38,944 nt of DNA, taken from an uncultured bacterium. GTDB lineage: Bacteria; Verrucomicrobiota; Kiritimatiellia; CAIVKH01. Shown here piece by piece: positions 7,500-15,625 of this stretch. A program made the translations under genes and the position numbers. The stretch lies in contig CAIVKH010000076.1 of the NCBI GenBank assembly GCA_903906425.1, positions 1 through 38,944 of the forward strand. The letters run 5' to 3'. Positions within the stretch are counted from its first letter, which is position 1. Each line of letters begins with the position of its first letter. A model generated the notes under the pieces. That model saw only the letters and a list, made by a program, of their open reading frames with translations. It was not told the DNA's origin and searched no databases.

Positions 7500-9224
7500 T
7501 CAGGGATGCGCGTGCGTTTTGCGCCAGTTTTCCTCGGCGATTTTTCCGTGCTTCACGGTGCTCGTCGGCACGAGGTCCATCTCGCATTCGGGGCAGATCC
7601 CGGGCTTGTCGGAAACGACGTGCGCGTGCGCCGCCATCGGGCAGGTGTAGAGCACGGGCAGCGCGGCGGGCGTCGCGGGCACCGGGGCCTCGGCACGGTT
7701 CATCACGGGGATCAGCGTCATTCCGCAGCGCGGGCATTTGCCGGGCCGCGTTTCGCGGACGTCGGCGTGCTCCGGCATCGGGCAGGTGTAATACGCGACG
7801 GTGAGCGACCGGCTCGCCGCGGCCTCGGCCTGCGAAATCGGAATCAGCGTCATGCCGCAGAGCGGACAATTGCCCGGATGCTCATACTGGATCGAAACGT
7901 GATCGGGCATCGGGCAGACATAAACCGCCGCCTCGTTCGTCAGCGCCGCGCCGCCCGCGCTCGCGACGGCTGAATTCGCGGCGGCCGTTTTCGGCGCCGC
8001 GCCCGCCGGCGGCGAAACCATTTTTTGGATCGCATCGCGCAACTGGCTTTTGGAATCGAGCAGAAATTGTCCCGACGTGACGACGCGCTCGCCGGACGCG
8101 AGTCCTGTCAAAACCTGATAGGTGTCATTTTCGCCGCGCGGCCCGAGCACGACGCTGCGCGGCTCGAACCGCCCGACGTCGAGCGCAACGAAGACTGTGT
8201 TTTTTTCGCCGCTGCGCAGGATCGCGGAGTCCGGCACGAGCAGCGCGGAAGGCGAAATTTCCGCGGCGAGCTCGACGGTGGCGAACATGCCGGGCTTGAG
8301 AAAATATCCGGGGTTGTGAAATTCCATCCGCACTTTGGCGGTGCGCGTTTTTTCGTCCACCGTCGGATAAATGTAGGTCACGCGGCCCTGGAATTTCCGG
8401 TCGGGCAGATACGAAAGTTTGACCAGCGCCTCCTGGCCGACGCGGATGAACGGCAGATCCTGCTCGTAAATTTGCGCCTGCACCCAGACGAGGCCGAGGT
8501 CCGCGAGCCGGAAAAGTTTCATGCCGGCATCAATCATCTGGCCTTCCTCGACCGCCTTCTCGACAACGATCCCGTCGCGCGGCGCGTTGATGGTCAGCAT
8601 CTTTTTCACCTGCCGCGTTTTTTCCAGCTCGGCGATGGCGTTCGTCGGCACGTCGAAATACGCCAGCTTCGTCAGCGCGTTCGCGCGCAGCGCCTGCGCG
8701 TCGGCGGCGTTGCCGCCCGTGCTGCCGAGCGCGAGGACATATTCGGTCTCGGCGCCGAAAAGTTCCGGCGAATAAATTTCAAAAAGCGGATCGCCGCGAT
8801 GAACGAGCTGGCCCGTCGCGTTGACATGAAGTTTTTCGATCCATCCTTTGAATTTCGTCGTGACCTCCACGAGCGATGTTTCGTCGTAGTCAACAGTGGC
8901 GACCGTCCTGATGATCCGCCTCAGCGGGCCGTTCGAAACGACGCCGGTGCGGACGCCCATGTTCTGCACCGTCACCGGATCAATCGAAATTTCCGCCGAT
9001 TCCGCCGCGCTGTTCGTTCCCGACTGCTTGCGAATAGGCGTCAGCTTCATTCCGCAGATCGGACAGTTGCCGGGATGATCCTGGATCACCTGCGGATGCA
9101 TGCCGCAGGTGTAGAGCTGCTTTTCGGCCGCCGATGCAGTGGCGGTCGAGCTGGCGCGATTGCAGCCCGTGATCGCGACCGCGCACAACAGCGCAACAAG
9201 CAGGGCGATGATTCCCGACTTCAT
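7500..9224 (-). CDS. CusB-like periplasmic adaptor of a heavy-metal efflux system, with four metal-binding modules
   Basis: 574 residues. A lipobox (AITGC, Cys at 21) marks a lipoprotein. After a first heavy-metal-binding module (YTCGMHPQ...CPICGM, residues about 37-62) comes the adaptor body: beta-barrel, lipoyl and hairpin segments, including VTTKFKGWIEKLHVNATGQ and APRDGIVVEKAVEEGQMIDA. Three more modules of the same kind follow near 435-462, 478-507 and 525-552, each with a CPM..H start and a CPxCxM-type end. Family members link an RND pump to an outer-membrane channel and pass Cu(I)/Ag(I) or similar ions. Four modules are more than the usual none or one. The ATG overlaps the stop of the CusC-like gene (9221-9224). 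No RND pump gene follows; an array and thrS come next. Confidence 0.9.
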   Translation of the reverse strand: MKSGIIALLVALLCAVAITGCNRASSTATASAAEKQLYTCGMHPQVIQDHPGNCPICGMKLTPIRKQSGTNSAAESAEISIDPVTVQNMGVRTGVVSNGPLRRIIRTVATVDYDETSLVEVTTKFKGWIEKLHVNATGQLVHRGDPLFEIYSPELFGAETEYVLALGSTGGNAADAQALRANALTKLAYFDVPTNAIAELEKTRQVKKMLTINAPRDGIVVEKAVEEGQMIDAGMKLFRLADLGLVWVQAQIYEQDLPFIRVGQEALVKLSYLPDRKFQGRVTYIYPTVDEKTRTAKVRMEFHNPGYFLKPGMFATVELAAEISPSALLVPDSAILRSGEKNTVFVALDVGRFEPRSVVLGPRGENDTYQVLTGLASGERVVTSGQFLLDSKSQLRDAIQKMVSPPAGAAPKTAAANSAVASAGGAALTNEAAVYVCPMPDHVSIQYEHPGNCPLCGMTLIPISQAEAAASRSLTVAYYTCPMPEHADVRETRPGKCPRCGMTLIPVMNRAEAPVPATPAALPVLYTCPMAAHAHVVSDKPGICPECEMDLVPTSTVKHGKIAEENWRKTHAHP

Positions 9225-10495
9225 GGTTTGCCCTCCGCCGCGCCCGGATTCAGATCGGTTCCGACGGCGCGTTCGAGGCGGGCGAACTGCATTCCGGTTT
9301 CGGCTTCCGCCATCGCCGCCATCGTGCGGACGTTCAGGAGCGAGCGTTCACTTTCGAGCAGCTCAAAGAATTCCACCTTGCCGGTTTGATATGCCGATTC
9401 GCTGGCGTGGAAAGTCGCCTCGGCCAGCGGGATCAAATCCGTGCGGTACAGATCGAGCGTTTTGAGCGCGGCGTCGAGCTTCGCGAAGGTGGACAGCGTT
9501 TCGCTCGCCGCCTGCCGCTGCGCCGATTCAAGCGCGGACTTTCCCGATTCGATCATCATCGCCGACTCGCGAACCAGCGCGTGATTCTTTTCATGCCAGA
9601 ACGGCAGATCGAAGCCGACGGTGAACATGATCTGGTCCGCGTCGTTTTCGATGGAGCGATATTCGATGCCGAGCCTGTAATCCGGCCTCGATTCCTTGGC
9701 CATCAGGCTGTGCTCCGCGCCGGCGCGCTCGATTTGCGTCTGCGCGCCGAGAACTTCCGGCCGCAACTTTTCGGCACGGGCGATGAGCAATTCGACGTTT
9801 GCCGCGATTTCACGGCGCGGACTCGTGACGGCCGTGCCGACCGGCTCCTTCGGATCGCGATTCATCAGTTCGTTGAGCTTCGACTGCAATTCGGTCTCGC
9901 GCGCGGCGAGGGCCAGCAGATTCGGCTTCAGCATCGCGATTTCCGTCTGCGCCTTCAGCACGTCCTGCTGCGAGCGCTGCCCGGTCACGTTCATCGCCTC
10001 GGCGGATTTCTCCACCCGCCGCAGAATATCTTCCTCGTTCCGCGTGATCGCGATGACATCGCGCGTGGCGCGCAATTCGAAATAGGCCTCCTTCACCGCC
10101 ATCACGACATCGAGCGTCGCCGCGTCGAAATCGCGCACCATCGCCTCGGCATCTTTCTTGGCGATATTTTCGCGCAGCCCGCGCTTGCCGGACCACGGAA
10201 ATTCCTGCTCGACCATGAACCGCTTCTCCATCGTGTTCGGAAATTTTCCGCCATCCGCCGCGTCCATGCCGCTGTATTTGAACATCGGATTCGGCAGCGC
10301 GCCCGCGCTTGCGGGCCGCTGGCCCATCGCGTCGGCCTTCGCCTGCATGGATTGCAACTGCGCATTATGCCGCAGCGCCTCAAGAAGGGCATCGTCCAGC
10401 GCGAACTCCTTCGGCTGCCCGCCGCAAACGCAGGTTGCGGCGCCGAGGCAGGACACAAGAAGGACCGCGCGGATGTTCTGGCGGATGGTGTTCAT
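9221..10495 (-). CDS. CusC/TolC-family outer-membrane efflux channel
   Basis: 424 residues after a signal peptide (MNTIRQNIRAVLLVSCLGAA). Two repeats of long amphipathic helices are visible. The first contains DALLEALRHNAQLQSMQAKA and PNPMFKYSG; the second begins near NVELLIARAEKLRPEVLGAQ. This is the standard TolC-type half-barrel arrangement. It would form the outer-membrane exit duct for the CusB-like adaptor, with which it is translationally coupled by ATGA. The frame is open to 10537, but ATG 10495 gives a proper signal peptide and is preferred; the Shine-Dalgarno there is weak. The early PNPMFKYSGMDAADGG segment is the usual heavy-metal OMF signature. Confidence 0.88.
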   Translation of the reverse strand: MNTIRQNIRAVLLVSCLGAATCVCGGQPKEFALDDALLEALRHNAQLQSMQAKADAMGQRPASAGALPNPMFKYSGMDAADGGKFPNTMEKRFMVEQEFPWSGKRGLRENIAKKDAEAMVRDFDAATLDVVMAVKEAYFELRATRDVIAITRNEEDILRRVEKSAEAMNVTGQRSQQDVLKAQTEIAMLKPNLLALAARETELQSKLNELMNRDPKEPVGTAVTSPRREIAANVELLIARAEKLRPEVLGAQTQIERAGAEHSLMAKESRPDYRLGIEYRSIENDADQIMFTVGFDLPFWHEKNHALVRESAMMIESGKSALESAQRQAASETLSTFAKLDAALKTLDLYRTDLIPLAEATFHASESAYQTGKVEFFELLESERSLLNVRTMAAMAEAETGMQFARLERAVGTDLNPGAAEGKP

Positions 10496-10549
10496 GGTTT
10501 GAATTCCGGCGGCGGAGAGGGGCCCGCCGCCGGCCACTTGAAATCTACC

Positions 10550-10864
10550 CTATTTTTTCGCGTCCGCCGCCGCGGCGTTCTTCGCCGCGGCCTCCTCGAT
10601 CATCTTCAGATATTTGTCGGGATTCTTCGCGAACTTCTTGATGCACTCCTTGCAGCAGAAGCGCACCTCGGTTTCCTTCCCCGCGGCATCCCGGTAGGTG
10701 TGCTTCACCATCGCGCCCATCCCGTCGAGCTCCTCGCCCGACACGACGCAGGTCTTCAGCGGATACGTGTCTTTCTTTGCCTCGTCCTTCTTCTCCTCGG
10801 CGCGGACGACGAGGCCGGCGGCCAGCAGCGCGGCCAGCGCGATGATCGTGAATTTGCTCTTCAT
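10550..10864 (-). CDS. Small secreted TRASH/YHS-like metal-binding protein
   Basis: 104 residues. The signal peptide is MKSKFTIIALAALLAAGLVVRA. The mature protein carries TCVVSGEELD, then a Tyr/Arg-rich stretch, then VRFCCKECIKKFAKNPDKYL. This Cys-x(n)-CCxxC arrangement with a KF..xPDKYL tail is the YHS/TRASH-type metal-site pattern. The C-terminus is Ala/Lys rich. Its place inside the efflux operon supports a periplasmic metal-binding or chaperone role; the metal is unknown. Confidence 0.8.
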   Translation of the reverse strand: MKSKFTIIALAALLAAGLVVRAEEKKDEAKKDTYPLKTCVVSGEELDGMGAMVKHTYRDAAGKETEVRFCCKECIKKFAKNPDKYLKMIEEAAAKNAAAADAKK

Positions 10865-10903
10865 GTTCTTCCTTCTCCGTTCGGTTGGTTTGTTGTTCTG
10901 AAA

Positions 10904-11371
10904 CTATTTCTCGGCCCGGCAGCACGCCCCGGTCGAACTCGCGCACTTGTCGCAGATGCACATCGCGAACTGCTTGTTGAGCTGCGCGGCCTGTTCCGGC
11001 GTGAGCAGCGCGCGGAGCTTCACGAGATGATCCATCGTCGCGCGCTCCTGCTCGGCATAGGCGGCGCACATTTCATCCACATATTTTTGCACCGCGGCGG
11101 GTGACGCATCCTCCTTGAAAAGCTTCCGCGCAATCTCGCATCGCGCATCGCAGTGCTTGTCGCACGCGGACTGCGCGCGCTGCTGGAATTCCTTCGCCAG
11201 CGCGCGCACCTGTTCGGTCTGCTGCGGCGTCAGGCTCAGCGTCTTCTCAATCGCCGACGTATCGCCCAGCGGCGACAGATCGGCGGCGACGGTCCCGCCG
11301 CAATGGCGGCCCGCCGCAAACGAGGCCGCCACGGCGATGATGATGACCGGAAGAATCCACAGCGTTTTCAT
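10904..11371 (-). CDS. CnrR/CpxP-like periplasmic metal sensor, cysteine-rich
   Basis: 155 residues. One N-terminal hydrophobic segment (WILPVIIIAVAASFAAG) acts as anchor or signal. The body is helical, with the LTPQQTEQVRALAKEF motif and a second LTPEQAAQLNKQF, as in Spy/CpxP/CnrR-family helical-hairpin proteins. Cysteines are abundant: CDKHCDARC in the middle and CICDKCASSTGACC at the C-terminus. In cnr-type systems such a protein senses metal in the periplasm and acts through a membrane anti-sigma factor; here it is coupled by an ATGA overlap to a small membrane protein that fits that role. A longer frame to 11863 exists in the sequence but runs through the palindromes and is rejected. Confidence 0.8.
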   Translation of the reverse strand: MKTLWILPVIIIAVAASFAAGRHCGGTVAADLSPLGDTSAIEKTLSLTPQQTEQVRALAKEFQQRAQSACDKHCDARCEIARKLFKEDASPAAVQKYVDEMCAAYAEQERATMDHLVKLRALLTPEQAAQLNKQFAMCICDKCASSTGACCRAEK

Positions 11372-11697
11372 TTCAATTTTCCTTCCGCCATTTTCTCGTA
11401 GGCGACGATCAGCGAATTCGGCTGCAGCGCCGCCGTATCGCGCACCACCGGCCCGCTGCGCAACGCGACGACCGCGACAACCAGCGACGCCGCCAGCGAC
11501 GCGCCGAACGCCAGGCGGCTCGCGAAAAACGCCGCCATCAGCTCGTGCCATCGCGGCTCGCGGGCGGGCTGCGTACGGATGCGGCGCATCACATTTTGCG
11601 TGAAATCGCCCGGCGGCTCGATGTCGCGCCAGGCCCGGAAATCCAGCGGCTCTTGAGGTTCGTTTTTCATGGCGTTCTGCATGGTGATACGCGCCAC
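11368..11697 (-). CDS. Small single-pass membrane protein, anti-sigma-factor-like
   Basis: 109 residues: a charged N-terminal cytoplasmic part with DIEPPGDFTQNVMRRIR, one membrane segment (FGASLAASLVVAVVALRSG) and a short periplasmic tail. Size, topology and its place ahead of a CnrR-like sensor suggest an anti-sigma factor of an extracytoplasmic-function system. No sigma gene is present upstream. GTG 11697 is chosen because GAGAGGGG precedes it by 9 nt; ATG 11670 is an alternative without a visible Shine-Dalgarno. This is the first gene of the efflux operon in the window. Confidence 0.6.
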   Translation of the reverse strand: MARITMQNAMKNEPQEPLDFRAWRDIEPPGDFTQNVMRRIRTQPAREPRWHELMAAFFASRLAFGASLAASLVVAVVALRSGPVVRDTAALQPNSLIVAYEKMAEGKLK

Positions 11698-11720
11698 CGC
11701 CGGAAACCCCTCTCGGAATC

Positions 11721-11767
11721 TTCCAATGATTGGAAGTGACGATCCGTTGTTTTTCCAATGATTGGAA
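11721..11767. repeat. Palindrome array D: two copies, 32-bp period
   Basis: Two perfect copies with G centres at 11721-11735 and 11753-11767. They lie directly upstream of the metal operon (24 bp before its GTG) and 224 bp beyond the stop of the next minus-strand gene, so promoter-proximal in this case. Confidence 0.95.
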
Positions 11768-11990
11768 AGCGCCGGTTCGCGCGCGCTGCAGCCACGGCGC
11801 TCCGCCGCCGTGCCGCGGTTCTGGAGTGCGGCGGCATGACGCCGCTCTCCCGATTCGACGCATGATCCGCTCAGCCGTCGCTACGCAATGTCAGCACGGC
11901 CGCTCCTTCGCCTTGCCTTCAAGGCGATAACTTCCGGCGGCGGGTTCGACTCTTTCATTAGCTGATCTCATCACCAATGCCGTCGCTCAC
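11768..11990. other. Gene-free 223-bp segment with repeat fragments
   Basis: No credible gene. A strong GC hairpin sits at 11823-11850 (arms GGAGTGCGGCG and CGCCGCTCTCC, one mismatch, 6-nt loop). A segment at 11910-11950 (GGCGATAACTTCCGGCGG within it) recurs in diverged form at 14472-14512, on the other side of the two secreted-protein genes. From memory, hairpins of the GGAGTGCGGCGGC type are abundant in verrucomicrobial genomes. Confidence 0.6.
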
Positions 11991-13229
11991 TCACTTCTCG
12001 TCCAACCACCGATTGCAGTCCACACCGGGCTTGACGATCTCCGCCAAGGCCCGCCCTGCCAGCGCGGTGCTGATGGGAAGACCCGGAACTTGGAGATAGC
12101 GGCTGCGCTCTTCGTCAACCAGCAGACCCGAGTAGCGGCGCACGGCGTCGGCGATGCGCGCATCGCGTTCAACGTTGTGATAGTACCACGCAAGGAGATT
12201 GATGACGCCGTGGCTGCGGGCCTGGTCCGACGACTTCCTGATGGCCCAACTGCCATCCTTGTTTTGGGTGCGCAGGAGCCACTCGATATGCGGCTTCACG
12301 CGCTGCGCAAGGTCCTGGCGGGACTTATCGTCTTTGATATAAGTCCAGACCGCGATGAATCCCTCGCCCGCATAGGCCGACGTGTCGTAAGGCCACGACT
12401 TCCACAACTCCTCGCGCGCCTTCGCGTCGTTCGTGGGAACCAACTGCGCCGAGTTATTCGGATCGAACGGCAGCTTGTTTGAATCATAAAAGATATACGG
12501 GATCTGTCCGGGCTGGGCGAAGGCATCGGGCGGGACAGGGCCGGCCATGGTGTCAAGTATCCAATGGCAGGCCTTGATGGCGATCTGCTTGTCGCGATCA
12601 TGGCCCTTGATGTAATACCACGGGGCGAAGACCGCCCCGCCGGTCAGCGCGGTGGCGATGGTGTAGGGCTTGCTCAGATTGTTCGTAATGAGGCCTGCCT
12701 TGTCCGTCTCAAATCCGACACCCAGGCTGCCGTCCTTGTGAACAAACGGCTTGCCGGCCGTGTCGCCCCTGACCAGCACAAGATGAAAGTAGCGCTGGAA
12801 AGCATTGTCAATGCGCTTGCGGTCCGCGGGCGTGGCATACTTGTAGAAGTTCACCAGCAACCCCAATGCGCTGCCCGTGTCGGCAAGGTACACATCGCCA
12901 TAGCCGGTGCCCCAATATCCATCGGGCTTCTGCAGATCGAGAAGCTTGGGCACCCATGCGCGCACATGCTCCAGCCAGGCCTGCTCGTGCGTGATTTCGT
13001 AGAGAGCCAGCAGCGTGCGCTCGTTGTAGCCCTCGACAAAGATGGCGCTGCTCTGGTTGGTCATCATCCACCTGCCTATTCCCTGCAGGCGGTCCAGCAC
13101 GGGCTTGGTATCTGTCACCAGCGGCGGACCCTCCGCATTCACGGCAAGGCACGCTCCGGTGAACAAGGCAAGCAGACTGCCGGCAATGGCCAGCTTCACG
13201 TGATAGGAACAACGTTCTTGGCGAAGCAT
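11991..13229 (-). CDS. Secreted alpha/alpha-toroid protein, probable carbohydrate-active enzyme
   Basis: 412 residues. The signal peptide runs through VKLAIAGSLLALFTGACLAV. The body repeats helical hairpins with aromatic-rich turns: LLDLQKPDGYWGTGYGDVYL near 110, IKACHWILDTM, TSAYAGEGFIAVWTYI, and LLRTQNKDGSWAIRKSSDQA near 340. The QxxDGxW phrase repeated along the chain is typical of (alpha/alpha)6 toroids such as six-hairpin glycosidases and polysaccharide lyases. I cannot name the family or substrate. ATG 13229 is chosen because GAGGAGT precedes it by 7 nt and the signal peptide starts here. Neighbouring genes 13401-14408 and the flanking repeats suggest an accessory segment. Confidence 0.65.
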   Translation of the reverse strand: MLRQERCSYHVKLAIAGSLLALFTGACLAVNAEGPPLVTDTKPVLDRLQGIGRWMMTNQSSAIFVEGYNERTLLALYEITHEQAWLEHVRAWVPKLLDLQKPDGYWGTGYGDVYLADTGSALGLLVNFYKYATPADRKRIDNAFQRYFHLVLVRGDTAGKPFVHKDGSLGVGFETDKAGLITNNLSKPYTIATALTGGAVFAPWYYIKGHDRDKQIAIKACHWILDTMAGPVPPDAFAQPGQIPYIFYDSNKLPFDPNNSAQLVPTNDAKAREELWKSWPYDTSAYAGEGFIAVWTYIKDDKSRQDLAQRVKPHIEWLLRTQNKDGSWAIRKSSDQARSHGVINLLAWYYHNVERDARIADAVRRYSGLLVDEERSRYLQVPGLPISTALAGRALAEIVKPGVDCNRWLDEK

Positions 13230-13307
13230 ATTCGACTCCTCATCGCGGCTGATAACTGTGTTTCTGCTGGCGGGATCATTAACGTCAACTTTTCCCATGC
13301 CGGCAAC

Positions 13308-13354
13308 TTCCAATCATTGGAAAAGTTCCTTGCCCAAGCTTCCAACCATTGGAA
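13308..13354. repeat. Palindrome array E: two copies, 32-bp period
   Basis: Copies are at 13308-13322 (perfect) and 13340-13354 (TTCCAACCATTGGAA, one arm base changed). The 3' flank (GGAGGGTACGGG) and the spacer closely match array F, so E and F are copies of one larger duplicated unit. Confidence 0.93.
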
Positions 13355-13400
13355 ACCTTCGGAGGGTACGGGCGTGGGCGGCTGGCTGGCAGACTCACGT

Positions 13401-14408
13401 TCATTCGATCTTCCTATTTCCCTTTGAGCTCTTCATCTCCCACTCCTTGAAGACCTCCGCCACAGGATTTATGAAAAGCGGATTGTCCTTGGGCAGACAA
13501 AACATCACCACCCCGTCCGTCAGGCCCTCCTCGGTGGACTTCAAGCCAATCTCCAGGCATTCCCTGACATAGCCGGGCGTCGGACTGTCCCGTGACTCGG
13601 AGTGCTTCCTGCCGTACACCATGACCACCATCGGCATCTTGCGGGCCAGCCCGCCCGCTTGCGTCCGTTCATCCAGCCATGCCCGATAACTCTCGATCTG
13701 CGGCCGCAGCTTCGTCGTGTCCGACAGATTCTTTTGCGGGTAGAAATAGGGAAAGATCACCCCATCAATCGCCCCGGCCGCAACGTGCGCCTTGATGTTC
13801 TTCTCATAGCCGAAATAGCACACCACCAGCAGCGACAGATCCGGTGCGGTCTTATGCGCCTCATCCATCATCTGCCTGCAGTAGGCCGGCGTGAACTTCT
13901 TCACATTCCCATTGAAGTCGTCAATGCAGATGCCCTTCACCATGGGATACTGCTTTGCCACCTTCGCGCACTCCACGGCCCAGCGCACATAGTCCTCGCC
14001 ATAAGGGTCGGGAACTTCCTCGGAAGGCGGCGTCAAATACAGCCACAGGCGGATGTTCGCCTTCTGGAATTCGGGGGCCATGAGCTGAAAGTCCTGCCAG
14101 CCGGATGGAAACTTCTTCTCAGTCCATACCAGATGCATGTAATCCCGCGCGTGTATCTCCTGCAACACCGCCATCAACTTGGGCAGGTCCGTGCGCCCCT
14201 CTGGTGTGCGCGCGCCAAGGTTTTCATAGTCGCCCAGTATGGGGGCAAGCGCAGAAACGTCCGGGCCTGTGAAAGCCCCCCGGCGCATCTGCGCGTTTGC
14301 CTTAGCCCCGTCGTGGGACTTGGACTCCTGACCCTGTGTGGCCAGGCCCGAGGCGACGATCAATAAGATGAATCCTCCAAGGATAAGTTTGTTCATAGGA
14401 TTAGGCAT
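13401..14408 (-). CDS. Secreted TIM-barrel-like protein, glycosidase-type
   Basis: 335 residues. The signal peptide is MNKLILGGFILLIVASGLAT. Alternating strands and helices with acidic strand ends (MVKGICIDDFNGNVKKFTP near 160; GVIFPYFYPQKN near 215; PMVVMVYGRKHSES near 260) look like a (beta/alpha)8 barrel of a glycoside-hydrolase-like protein; the DD of ICIDDFNG is a candidate catalytic pair. I do not recognise a specific family. ATG 14408 is preceded by AAGAGGAGATAACG, an excellent Shine-Dalgarno, so the start is firm. It precedes the toroid protein on the same strand, and the two may work on the same glycan. Confidence 0.65.
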   Translation of the reverse strand: MPNPMNKLILGGFILLIVASGLATQGQESKSHDGAKANAQMRRGAFTGPDVSALAPILGDYENLGARTPEGRTDLPKLMAVLQEIHARDYMHLVWTEKKFPSGWQDFQLMAPEFQKANIRLWLYLTPPSEEVPDPYGEDYVRWAVECAKVAKQYPMVKGICIDDFNGNVKKFTPAYCRQMMDEAHKTAPDLSLLVVCYFGYEKNIKAHVAAGAIDGVIFPYFYPQKNLSDTTKLRPQIESYRAWLDERTQAGGLARKMPMVVMVYGRKHSESRDSPTPGYVRECLEIGLKSTEEGLTDGVVMFCLPKDNPLFINPVAEVFKEWEMKSSKGNRKIE

Positions 14409-14524
14409 CGTTATCTCCTCTTATCACATTAATGCTGAGATTTCGCCTTGCCGAAAGCCGTGTTCCCATTAGCGCGGCCTTCGAGGCGATCATCTCCGGC
14501 GGTTGATTCGGCGTTGCTTTCAGG

Positions 14525-14717
14525 CACCCCAACGGGGTGAACCATAGTAGCCGTGGGCAACGCCCACGGAACAAAACAAACAACTCATCTTCAGGCTGAA
14601 GGCCTGATCCATAGGCGTGCCCTTTCAGGGCGAAACAACACATGGAAGAAGAAGTGTTCATGTCTGTCTTAACCCAGGGCGTTGCCCTGGGCTACTATGG
14701 CCGACGCCTTCAGCGTC
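14525..14717. repeat. REP-like inverted element made of short GC hairpins
   Basis: No gene here. Six hairpins lie in a row: 14525-14539 (CACCCC/GGGGTG), 14551-14569 (CCGTGGGC/GCCCACGG), 14592-14606, 14619-14631, 14673-14691 (CCCAGGGC/GCCCTGGG) and 14703-14717. CCATAGTAGCC at 14542-14552 and its exact inverse GGCTACTATGG at 14690-14700 bracket the centre. The layout is that of a REPIN or short non-autonomous element of the kind mobilised by REP-associated tyrosine transposases. No such transposase is in the window. Confidence 0.7.
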
Positions 14718-14725
14718 GCGACGAG

Positions 14726-14796
14726 TTCCAATCTTTGGAGAAGAGCCTTGCTCAACCTTCCAACCACCTGTCCTGAGCAAAACCGAAGGATTGGAA
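14726..14796. repeat. Palindrome array F: two copies, second one split by an insertion
   Basis: The first copy is 14726-14740 (TTCCAATCTTTGGAG, degenerate). The second starts 32 bp later at 14758, but its halves TTCCAACC and ATTGGAA are separated by 24 bp containing TCCTGAGCAAAACCGAAGGA. The intact form is array E. The flank GGAGGGTACGGG follows in both. Confidence 0.88.
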
Positions 14797-14841
14797 CCGC
14801 CCCGGAGGGTACGGGAAAAGTCGGCTGTTTCGGCCTTGCTT

Positions 14842-15171
14842 TCACTTCGCAAGCCCATGTCTGAATGTAATACACCATCCGATTATTGCGTAGATGGCAA
14901 GTGCGAAAAGCGCAAGAAAGAGAATGCTCGCTGCCAAGTATAGCGGTTGATATTCATTGCTCTTCCATCGGCGACATGCCAGGACGATGCCGACGATACA
15001 GGTAACAAATCCAACTGGCGTCATCAAAACATCCGACAATATTAGCGTTCTTCCGAGGTCTTGAAATCGAGTGACCAAGGCATGGTTGTGGCCGACTGGT
15101 ATGACAAACAGCAGCGTCAGAACCACCCACATACCGGGGAGCAGCAATAGAATCTGCTTCTTATTGTTCAT
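14842..15171 (-). CDS. Small three-helix membrane protein
   Basis: 109 residues. Three hydrophobic segments are visible: LLLLPGMWVVLTLLFVIPVG, MTPVGFVTCIVGIVLACRRW and LAASILFLALFALAIYAIIG. ATG 15171 has AGGA 5 nt upstream. The codon use is less GC-biased than in the flanking kinases. I do not recognise the family; it sits alone among repeats and may be part of the accessory segment. Confidence 0.55.
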   Translation of the reverse strand: MNNKKQILLLLPGMWVVLTLLFVIPVGHNHALVTRFQDLGRTLILSDVLMTPVGFVTCIVGIVLACRRWKSNEYQPLYLAASILFLALFALAIYAIIGWCITFRHGLAK

Positions 15172-15476
15172 TTATTCCTGATACCGAACATCTGACTAAC
15201 CCGCCGTTGTCGGTGGGATTGCAGTGGCCTATAACATTTTGTTGTGAAGGTCTTCGATGAGATTCTTCCGGCGTCATGAAGAAGAATCGTAATAGGCACG
15301 AGCTTCCTTCACAGCCTGTTTTGTAGCCGGCGGCGGTGACGCCGGCGGGCAGGGGTCCGCGTCGCCGACAAAGGGGGGCGGCTTTTCTGCTTTTTCGAGA
15401 AGTTCCACGCAAGTGGCTGTTGTGGCGCATGGTGCATGGTCTGTCGGGGGTCGCGACATGAGTTAAATTCAATGAA
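15172..15476. other. Gene-free segment with a GC hairpin
   Basis: I see no convincing gene. A hairpin GCCGGCG/CGCCGGC lies at 15326-15346. An open frame of about 100 codons exists on the minus strand, but its Arg/Ser/Pro-rich product looks like noise. Confidence 0.5.
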
Positions 15477-15625
15477 TTTCAGTTGTCGGGCGTCGTGTTT
15501 CAATTGACGGACGGTGCGACTTCGGTTGTCGGACGCTGCGTTTCAATTGACGGACGGTGCGATTCAATTGACGGACGATGCGACTTCAATTGGCGCACGT
15601 TGTGTTTCAATTCTGCCGCGCTTCG
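15477..15625. repeat. Tandem array of a 21-22 bp unit containing CAATTG
   Basis: Seven degenerate units start at 15477, 15498, 15520, 15541, 15562, 15584 and 15605 (steps of 21, 22, 21, 21, 22 and 21 bp). The best unit reads TTTCAATTGACGGACGGTGC. An imperfect 16-bp inverted repeat (14 of 16 matching) overlaps or brackets the array at 15470-15485 and 15651-15666. No gene is present. Confidence 0.8.

Noticed and set aside
14401-14661. Minus-strand 86-codon frame over the hairpin element
   Set aside because: It is a read-through of REP-like hairpins, with no Shine-Dalgarno and no family.
15161-15472. Minus-strand frame of 103 codons
   Set aside because: Product is Arg/Ser/Pro noise, overlaps the start of the small membrane gene and has no Shine-Dalgarno.
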